Positions 1-5,330 of a stretch of DNA of 16,408 nt are shown in pieces. Position 1 is the stretch's first letter. Every line of letters begins with the position of its first letter. Under the pieces are notes generated by a model that was given only the letters and a program-made list of their open reading frames with translations, did no database searches and was not told the DNA's origin. This DNA comes from Ilumatobacteraceae bacterium (lineage in GTDB: Bacteria; Actinomycetota; Acidimicrobiia; Acidimicrobiales; Ilumatobacteraceae). The stretch lies in NCBI GenBank assembly GCA_007117775.1, contig SKFX01000115.1, positions 1 through 16,408 on the forward strand, in the 5' to 3' direction. A program made the position numbers and the translations under genes.

Positions 1-2533
1 CACTGACGGATCGCCCGATCGGTGCTGCCGTCAGCACTCCGGCGAAGTCGTGGTGCTCGCGCACCAGCAGTGCGTGCATGACGCCGCCGTAGCCGAACCA
101 GAGCCCGGGATGGAACGCCGGGCCCATGAACCCATCGGCGAGGATCGGCCCGGTGGCATCGAGTCGCGCCGCGAGGTGCTCGGTGACCGCCTTGAGGTCG
201 ACGCCGCAGCCCTCGCCGAGACTGACCGCCGCCTCGGCGACTCCCGCCACACCGCAGCAGAGATTGATCCCATGCCCACTGAGTGACCCGACACCCCAAT
301 CGCAGGCATGCTCGAGTCCGAGTTCGACGGCCACGAGAGAACGCCCGGCACCGCCGATGCACCATGACATCGGCCGGTCGCGCTTGGTGCCTGCCATCAG
401 CCAGCGATCGGACTCGTGCTCGAATCGCTGACGAGCAGCATCGACCAACGAGGCATCACCGAGGACGACACCGGCTCGCCCCAGCGCCAGGGCCAGTCCC
501 GTATCACCGTGAGCGAGGCCCGGAATGCGACCCTCGGCATCGGCCGTCGCCCACGCCTGGAGTCTGTCGGCACCGAGTGCCACCGCATCGAGCGAGACCG
601 TCGGAGCGAGATGGTGATATCCGGCCAAGACCGCCACGGCACCGGCGATACCCACGGTCATCTCCGGTGAGTCTTCAGCGGCGATCTCATCGGCGCAGAG
701 GTGCGTGGTGATGATCTCCTCGGCCCGGCCGTGCAGGTCGGGAGCATCGCAGTAGTGAGCAATCCTCGCCAGGGCGAACACCAACCCCGCCCAGCCGCGC
801 GTGAATCCCACGCCGTCGACACCGCTGATCTGCGCCCCCTCGACCGCTGCGGTGATCAGGCTGACCGGCAGTGACGGATCACCGCCGCCCCATACCGAGT
901 GTTCGGCCAAGACCAGGGCCACACCGGCGAGACCGGATCCGAGATCGCTCGCCCCTTCGCAGAGATAGGCCCCATCGGCCGAGACATTCGCTCCGATGAG
1001 CGTCACCGAATCGTTGCGGAACCGCAGTGAAGCGCCGAGCACTTCCGCACAGCGGTCAATGAAACCCGATGATCCGCCGAGATCGGGATCGATGAGAGAT
1101 TGGCCGATGAGGTGGGCGTTGAGCTCTGGGTCGAGGTGTTCGAGCCGCTTCGCCAGTGACTGCAGCGGCGACCGCTCCAGCCTCATGGCCACCTCGGCCG
1201 ATGAGCGTTCGCTGACTTCCACACCATCGGCGCAGACATCGAACGCCGGAATATCGCCATCGCGCAGCGCTGTGAGCTCCTGGGCCAGGACCGGCTGATC
1301 CGCGAACACCTCGAGTTGTCGGGTGAGCCGCTCGGTGGTCGAGACTGCGGCGGTGAGGACAACCGGAGTCGATGCGGTCTCGAGTGCGGCGCGGTAGTGA
1401 CCGGTCGGACGAATCACCAGCCGAACCTCGACGCCACTGAGCGGACCTTCGACGGCGACGAACTCCTCGATCTCGCCTCGATGGTCGTCGATGGCCGCCA
1501 TCGCGCGCCGGTACCCGCGCGTCACCGAGGCACCCAGTTCCCTGCGAGTGAGCGCGCCGGCCACGACCTCTGACATGAGGCGTGTCGGTGCATCGACCTG
1601 CTGCACACCGCGCTGGCCGGCCACCCTTCGAACCACCTCCCCGGTACTTCCCAACAGGCCCGACACCATGCGAACGGTCAGCGGATCACCCCGCCGCGCC
1701 TGACCGCGCAGCCACACCGGCAAGAGGCCGGTATCGAGCGGATGGGCCAGGATCTCACCGCGGCGCCGGCCGTGGGTCGCGAACGGCTGCAGGAGGGTCT
1801 CGGCGTCGATGACGACCGGGAACCCGTCACTGACGACAACGTTGTCATGGTGGAGATCGCCGGTTCCGAGCAGGTTCGCGACAGCGAGCACCACACCGAA
1901 GCGTTCGAGTACCTCGACGGTGTCCCCTGGCGGTGCGGCCGCCCCGGCGGAATCTCCGATATGGCGATCCCAGCCGTGGTCGCCGAGACTCACGAGCCGT
2001 CGAACAGGCCACGGCCCGTGTCCCGCCCATCGCGCCACGCGCCCCACGACATCAGACCAGAACGCATCGGGCCGCAGCGACCGAGGCTTGAGATACACGA
2101 CGGGATCGGGACCGGAGCCCGCGACGCCGAAGCCGATCACCCGGCGCCCACCGCGATGCGGATCTGAGAACGTCCGTGCCAGCGGAACGAGCGTTGTGGA
2201 TCCGCCGAGCAGGTCGGCGATCGACTCGATATCAGAGCACCACCAGCGATGGGCCTCAGCCCATCGATCAGCCCATCGTTGTTCGATGAGACCCAACCTG
2301 CGGGCGAGTTCATCGGACAACCCGGCCAATCCCTCCCAGGTCCGTCGCTGTGGGCGTATCGAGTGCCACCAGTCCTGATCCGCTTCGAGCAAACCGATAC
2401 TCCGACTGAGGTCGAAGACCAGATCAGCATGGGCAGCGGGCAACCATGACTCGGGCAGGCCGGCCGGTGAGCGCTGGAGTGCGAGCGCTGAGAACTCCGA
2501 CAGTGCCGCCGGGGAGATCTCGTCTGGATTCAC
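1..2533 (-). CDS. lanM: Class II lanthipeptide synthetase LanM, CCG type (partial, C-terminus beyond the left edge)
   Basis: Bifunctional enzyme predicted to phosphorylate and eliminate Ser/Thr in the precursor core and then add Cys to form (methyl)lanthionine. The frame is open from GTG at 2533 to base 1, 844 codons with no stop. Dehydratase part (about residues 110-470): YLKPRS with K149, GDLHHDN (D226, H228, N231), VIDAE (D243, E245), and RLVIRPT (R371, T377). The internal D-x-H-x-x-N to D-x-E spacing of 17 and the R-x5-T spacing match CylM as I recall it. LanC-like cyclase (about 520 to the end): GLAHG (H674), SWCIGG (C725) and NLCCG (C759, C760), so zinc ligands appear to be Cys-Cys-Cys rather than Cys-Cys-His. 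WFGYGG near residue 812 is the usual C-terminal motif, so only a short tail should be missing. The protein is shorter than most LanMs at its N-terminus. GTG overlaps the oxygenase stop (GTGA), so translation is probably coupled. No frameshift was found. Confidence 0.93.
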   Translation of the reverse strand, partial: MNPDEISPAALSEFSALALQRSPAGLPESWLPAAHADLVFDLSRSIGLLEADQDWWHSIRPQRRTWEGLAGLSDELARRLGLIEQRWADRWAEAHRWWCSDIESIADLLGGSTTLVPLARTFSDPHRGGRRVIGFGVAGSGPDPVVYLKPRSLRPDAFWSDVVGRVARWAGHGPWPVRRLVSLGDHGWDRHIGDSAGAAAPPGDTVEVLERFGVVLAVANLLGTGDLHHDNVVVSDGFPVVIDAETLLQPFATHGRRRGEILAHPLDTGLLPVWLRGQARRGDPLTVRMVSGLLGSTGEVVRRVAGQRGVQQVDAPTRLMSEVVAGALTRRELGASVTRGYRRAMAAIDDHRGEIEEFVAVEGPLSGVEVRLVIRPTGHYRAALETASTPVVLTAAVSTTERLTRQLEVFADQPVLAQELTALRDGDIPAFDVCADGVEVSERSSAEVAMRLERSPLQSLAKRLEHLDPELNAHLIGQSLIDPDLGGSSGFIDRCAEVLGASLRFRNDSVTLIGANVSADGAYLCEGASDLGSGLAGVALVLAEHSVWGGGDPSLPVSLITAAVEGAQISGVDGVGFTRGWAGLVFALARIAHYCDAPDLHGRAEEIITTHLCADEIAAEDSPEMTVGIAGAVAVLAGYHHLAPTVSLDAVALGADRLQAWATADAEGRIPGLAHGDTGLALALGRAGVVLGDASLVDAARQRFEHESDRWLMAGTKRDRPMSWCIGGAGRSLVAVELGLEHACDWGVGSLSGHGINLCCGVAGVAEAAVSLGEGCGVDLKAVTEHLAARLDATGPILADGFMGPAFHPGLWFGYGGVMHALLVREHHDFAGVLTAAPIGRSVS

Positions 2534-3780
2534 TCGCCGATCACGACCACGGCCCCACACGACACCAGCGCTTCGAGCACTCGGGCGGCACGCGACCCCT
2601 CCATGCCGCTGGCCACCTCGTCGAGGGTGCACGCCTCGGTACTCAGCCGCTCGACGAACACCGTGCAGTCAGGGGGAAGACGCACCACACGGCCCGGCAC
2701 CACCACCTCGACACCGAGCGAGGTGTGCTCGACATGGCGAGGGATGCCGGGGCGCCACATGACCTTCGTCGAGGACCACTGCGTCGTCGGCGGCAGGGGA
2801 TCGAGGCCGGCACCGAGAGCGAAGCCGACGTCTTCGGGCTCTCCGGCGAGCCACTGCGAGAACAATTTTGATCTCGCAGCGCTGACGACCTCGACCAGAT
2901 CATCTCGTTCGGCGATCGACTGCAATGCACCCCGAAGGCGATCGGCCTCGATCAGCGGATCCCAACTGCGCAGCGGAGATCGGATCTCACGGTCGCTGAG
3001 CGCCAGATGCTCCAGCACCGCCGACCACAGCTCATGGCGACGCGGCGGATACCAACTCAGGGTCAGGTGCAATGAGGCCTGATCGGCGCTGCGGGCGCGA
3101 TGCGCGAGACCGGCCGGGAGATACAGACTGTCGCCGCGTTGGACCACGAGGCGATATCGCACCGGCGACGACATGTCGACGATCGGATCCCGAAACCCCT
3201 CGAGGGGATCGTCGACCACCCGGTCGAACAGATCCCAGTGCTTGGAACCCTCGAGTTGGATGATCAGCGCGTCATGACGGTCGTAGTGGATATCGAAGCC
3301 CTGGGCCGCAGCGGGGCTCAGATACGCGTTCGCCACCACGGGAGCCTCGAGCTGTGCTGCGAGGATGCTGCACAGACGCCGCACCGGCGGCGACAGACGG
3401 CCGATGTCATTGACGACCACCGATGAGCCATCGCGCAGCGCCGCCAGCAGATCACGTCGATCGATTCGCCGCTCACGTCGCATGGATCCGGCGCGCCGGA
3501 TCTCGAAGGGCCTCGTCGGTGCCGGTCGATGGTGGTGTTCGCCATCGACGGTCTTGGACAACGTGACGGCACCATCATCGACGGGGACCATCGTGACCGC
3601 ATCGAGCACATCGCCGATCGTCAACAGATTCCCGAACCACGACGGGTCAGATCGCTCGAGATGCAGATGGCCGCAGCCGACCACCTCACGGGTGAAGTAC
3701 TCGAGGCTGACCCCAGCGATCAGATGGGCCAGATCATGAGTCGACGTGATCGATACTGTGTGCGCATCGAGTGCATCCAT
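2530..3780 (-). CDS. JmjC/cupin_4 Fe(II)/2-oxoglutarate oxygenase-like protein, probable RiPP tailoring enzyme
   Basis: 416 residues, related to the ROX/YcfD ribosomal-oxygenase-like cupin family. The metal triad is visible: HYD (H165, D167) followed by a distal His in LPAGLAH (H227). The stretch after HYD (DALIIQLEGSKHW, residues 170-182) is typical of the family and supplies K180. The N-terminal 100 residues have no recognised motif. The C-terminus (about 330-416) looks like the small winged-helix-type domain of these proteins and could bind a peptide. The ATG at 3780 is preceded by a strong ribosome binding site (GGAGGAGG, 3785-3792 on the complementary strand). The gene lies between the precursor and lanM and overlaps lanM by 4 bases, so a role in peptide modification (hydroxylation of a core residue) is the natural inference. 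Substrate and product cannot be read from the sequence. An iron-binding triad argues against a purely structural cupin. Confidence 0.85.
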   Translation of the reverse strand: MDALDAHTVSITSTHDLAHLIAGVSLEYFTREVVGCGHLHLERSDPSWFGNLLTIGDVLDAVTMVPVDDGAVTLSKTVDGEHHHRPAPTRPFEIRRAGSMRRERRIDRRDLLAALRDGSSVVVNDIGRLSPPVRRLCSILAAQLEAPVVANAYLSPAAAQGFDIHYDRHDALIIQLEGSKHWDLFDRVVDDPLEGFRDPIVDMSSPVRYRLVVQRGDSLYLPAGLAHRARSADQASLHLTLSWYPPRRHELWSAVLEHLALSDREIRSPLRSWDPLIEADRLRGALQSIAERDDLVEVVSAARSKLFSQWLAGEPEDVGFALGAGLDPLPPTTQWSSTKVMWRPGIPRHVEHTSLGVEVVVPGRVVRLPPDCTVFVERLSTEACTLDEVASGMEGSRAARVLEALVSCGAVVVIGE

Positions 3781-3910
3781 GGCTCCTCCTCCGGCCAGGT
3801 GGCGCTGCTCCGATTCCCCGAAATGCGGCGTGAGAGGTCACTCCCGAATGTCGGCCGCGGCGCCGGGACCGCTGAGGTCGTGGCCGCATTCAGGCTGCGA
3901 GCCACGACCA

Positions 3911-3955
3911 CGACGGCCGTCGGCGATCGCACCACACCATCGCCAACGGCCGTCG
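3911..3955 (-). terminator. 17-bp stem-loop downstream of the precursor gene (attenuator, processing or stabilising element)
   Basis: Arms at 3911-3927 and 3939-3955 are complementary over 17 positions with an 11-base loop. The single non-Watson-Crick position (3921/3945) is a C-A mismatch in a plus-strand transcript but a G-U wobble in a minus-strand transcript, so the stem is complete only in RNA read in the direction of the precursor. It begins 44 bases after the precursor stop. No U-tract follows, so full Rho-independent termination is doubtful. Partial read-through would give much more precursor than modifying enzyme, which is common in RiPP operons. Confidence 0.65.
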
Positions 3956-3998
3956 GGTTGTATGTCCACGCCCATGCTGATGAGCGTGTCGACGTGGA

Positions 3999-4244
3999 TC
4001 AGAAGAAAGTGACGCTGCAGTCGAATTCGCCGCCGGCAGCCTGAGCGAGATCATCTTCTGAGATCTCGGCTCCGGCGGGCGGGACGCGCAGGTGCAAGGT
4101 GTTGGGCTCCATCTCCACGAGCTTGACCTCCATGCCCTCGGGAACCGAGATCCCCTCAGCGGCCAGGGTTCCAGCCGGATCCGACAGCAACTTGCTGCGG
4201 AAGTCCGAATCGGATGCTGCCTTCTTCTGAACGTGCTTGAACAT
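3999..4244 (-). CDS. NHLP-family RiPP precursor peptide (lanthipeptide precursor, 9-residue core)
   Basis: 81 residues. Residues 1-58 resemble the nitrile hydratase alpha-subunit leader family: SDFRSKLLSDPAGTLAAEGI, then VPEGMEVKLVE and NTLHLRVPP. An acidic helix (EISEDDLAQ) leads to AAGG (69-72), the double-glycine site expected for the C39 peptidase encoded at 5327. The predicted core is residues 73-81, EFDCSVTFF, with one Cys (C76), one Ser (S77) and one Thr (T79). At most one thioether ring can form, and the Cys lies before both acceptors. ATG at 4244 has a good ribosome binding site (AAGGAGG, 4255-4261 on the complementary strand, 10-base spacing). The peptide is the only Cys-containing GG-leader peptide found in the window and sits directly upstream of the oxygenase and lanM. 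A real nitrile hydratase subunit is excluded by size and by the missing metal-binding motif. Confidence 0.93.
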   Translation of the reverse strand: MFKHVQKKAASDSDFRSKLLSDPAGTLAAEGISVPEGMEVKLVEMEPNTLHLRVPPAGAEISEDDLAQAAGGEFDCSVTFF

Positions 4245-4260
4245 GATTCAGTCGCCTCCT

Positions 4261-4290
4261 TCAGGTGACGTGATGAGTGCAGTGACCTGA
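4261..4290. promoter_or_regulatory. Imperfect inverted repeat, candidate operator or 5'-UTR hairpin of the precursor
   Basis: Arms TCAGGTGAC (4261-4269) and GTGACCTGA (4282-4290) pair at 8 of 9 positions around a 12-base spacer, a centre-to-centre distance of about 21 bases or two helical turns. That suits a dimeric NarL-type regulator such as the one encoded at 9843. The near arm touches the precursor's ribosome binding site, so an RNA role is also possible. Confidence 0.4.
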
Positions 4291-4305
4291 CGAGATCACT
4301 CGCCA

Positions 4306-4338
4306 TCGCAGGTGCGATCGCAGACCCCATTGTCAATG
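4306..4338. promoter_or_regulatory. Cluster of short palindromes (TCGCA-GG-TGCGA-TCGCA and CATTG-T-CAATG)
   Basis: TCGCA occurs at 4306-4310 and 4318-4322, with its complement TGCGA between them (4313-4317). TGCGATCGCA (4313-4322) is a perfect 10-base palindrome. CATTGTCAATG (4328-4338) is an 11-base palindrome around a central T and includes a minus-strand TTGACA. Their position midway between the two arms fits operator sites. No regulator has been linked to them, and GCGATCGC alone can occur by chance in GC-rich DNA. Confidence 0.35.
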
Positions 4339-4358
4339 TTGTGGTCGCCGACGTCTGC

Positions 4359-4428
4359 GGGGGCACCTCCCCAATCACCTCCGATGGTTTCGGGGGTTCA
4401 CCCCCGGCGCGCTGGGGGGATACCCCCC
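4359..4428 (+). repeat. Three tandem short G-run/C-run hairpins upstream of the exporter operon
   Basis: Three hairpins lie in a row: GGGG-CACCT-CCCC (4360-4372), CGGGGG-TTCA-CCCCCG (4391-4406) and GGGGGG-ATA-CCCCCC (4414-4428). Each is a G-run then a C-run with a 3-5 base loop. They sit 35-105 bases before the favoured start of the membrane fusion gene, so they would be in its leader or promoter. They could stabilise RNA, attenuate transcription or be a genome-wide repeat. Their function is unknown. Confidence 0.6.
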
Positions 4429-4463
4429 TTGAGACATCCGATGTGCTGCTCAAGGCTGTGGAG

Positions 4464-5330
4464 ATGACTGTCGAACGGGTCGACGCCTCGATTCCCTCGG
4501 CCGACACACCATCGGAATCGGCCCATCACACGATGTTCCGCGAGTCCGCCGTATCCCCGGTGAGTGGTGGGGTGACACCGACGCTGAAGGCCATACGAGG
4601 GCCCCAGGCCCTGGGCGTCATCGCACTCGTCCTCGCAGTCGCCGGGGTGATGGTCTGGGCAGTGCTGGCACGACCCGCGTCCACGGTGACCGGCATCGGC
4701 CTGCTCGCCGGTGAGAACACGCTGACGCAGAGCGTCGCACCGGTCACCGGGCTCGTCGTGGAGGTTCACTTCGACCGAGACGACCTGCTCATCGCCGGAG
4801 ATCGCCTCATCACCATCCGAACCGCCGCCGACGACATCATCGAGGTCGACGCATTCTCCGACGCCCGGGTGCTGCTGCGACTCGTCGAGTCCGGGCTCTG
4901 GGTCGAAGCCGGCCAACCGATCGCCGAGTTGGTCCGACCGAGCGAGATCTCGACCGCTGTGGTCGCGGTGGACGAGGGCGATGCCGCACTGATCGCCGTG
5001 GGCCAACGCGCACTCGTCGCCGTCCGTCAGGCTCCTGCAGGCCAGTTCGGATCGGTCCCGGCAACCGTCGCGTGGGTCACCGCCGTCCCGGTCGACGCTC
5101 AGCGGCTCGTCCTACTCGCCGGCGGGAATCAGCGTCTGGCCGCTGAGCTCGATCCCGGCACCGGGGTCGTCCTCGTCGGCTTGGACCTCGATGTCGATGA
5201 GACGACGCCGACGGGGCTTGCGTGGACGGCGGGCTCAGGCCCCGATGCCGCCCTGGCGCCGGCGGCGATCATCGATGTGGAGATCACCACCGGCACCTTC
5301 GCCCCCGCCGAACTGTTGATCAATCAATGA
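4464..5330 (+). CDS. NHLM-type HlyD-like membrane fusion (secretion) protein
   Basis: 288 residues from this start. It is expected to link the inner-membrane peptide exporter to the envelope. After a short polar N-terminus comes MFRESAV, which matches the start of NHLM secretion proteins, then one membrane segment (about residues 49-69: LGVIALVLAVAGVMVWAVLA). After that come two lipoyl-like/barrel half motifs, VAPVTGLVVEVHFDRDD and LRLVESGLWVEAGQPIAEL. It is shorter than classic HlyD and has no long coiled coil, as usual for this subfamily. Start choice: ATG 4464 is given, ATG 4533 is the start that best fits the family, and GTG 4341 is unlikely because it reads through the hairpins. Ribosome binding sites do not settle this. 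The stop overlaps the next start (ATGA at 5327-5330), so the two are translationally coupled. Confidence 0.85.
   Translation: MTVERVDASIPSADTPSESAHHTMFRESAVSPVSGGVTPTLKAIRGPQALGVIALVLAVAGVMVWAVLARPASTVTGIGLLAGENTLTQSVAPVTGLVVEVHFDRDDLLIAGDRLITIRTAADDIIEVDAFSDARVLLRLVESGLWVEAGQPIAELVRPSEISTAVVAVDEGDAALIAVGQRALVAVRQAPAGQFGSVPATVAWVTAVPVDAQRLVLLAGGNQRLAAELDPGTGVVLVGLDLDVDETTPTGLAWTAGSGPDAALAPAAIIDVEITTGTFAPAELLINQ

Larger units (their letters stand above)
4245..4463. promoter_or_regulatory. Divergent control region between the biosynthetic and export/regulatory arms
   Basis: Non-coding stretch between the divergent precursor and membrane fusion protein genes, which must hold promoters for both arms. 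It contains an imperfect inverted repeat (4261-4290), a TGCGATCGCA palindrome (4313-4322), CATTGTCAATG (4328-4338), and three short G/C hairpins (4359-4428). A TTGACA box reads on the minus strand at 4336-4331, but no convincing -10 box lies 17-18 bases further on, so I do not assign a transcription start. An open frame with a GTG start at 4341 crosses this region, but its first 41 codons have no family resemblance and run through the hairpins. Confidence 0.6.

Noticed and set aside
1..2430. Several 60-190 codon open frames on the plus strand and other minus frames opposite lanM
   Set aside because: Arg/Pro/Ser-rich antisense shadows with no family resemblance; the continuous 844-codon lanM frame with catalytic motifs explains the region.
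3720..3935. 71-codon minus-strand frame between the precursor and the oxygenase as a second precursor peptide
   Set aside because: Starts inside the stem-loop, overlaps the oxygenase start, and has no leader motif or Gly-Gly site.
3999..4244. True nitrile hydratase alpha subunit fragment
   Set aside because: Only the leader-like region is shared; the metal-binding CxxC-type motif is absent, and the gene is a complete 81-codon unit with GG site and core.
4331..4336. Minus-strand TTGACA as a promoter for the precursor
   Set aside because: No -10-like hexamer at 17-18 bases spacing; kept only as a note in the control region.
4341..4463. GTG 4341 as start of the membrane fusion protein
   Set aside because: The added 41 residues have no family resemblance and run through three G/C hairpins; ATG 4464 or 4533 fits NHLM secretion proteins better.
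4398..5006. 202-codon minus-strand frame opposite the membrane fusion gene
   Set aside because: His/Gly/Asp-rich antisense composition and no start signal; the plus-strand frame has the membrane segment and lipoyl-like motifs.
5222..5326. Longer start of the peptidase ABC transporter
   Set aside because: Would overlap the preceding gene by over 100 bases with an Arg/His/Gly-rich tail; ATG 5327 gives the normal N-terminus and an ATGA overlap.
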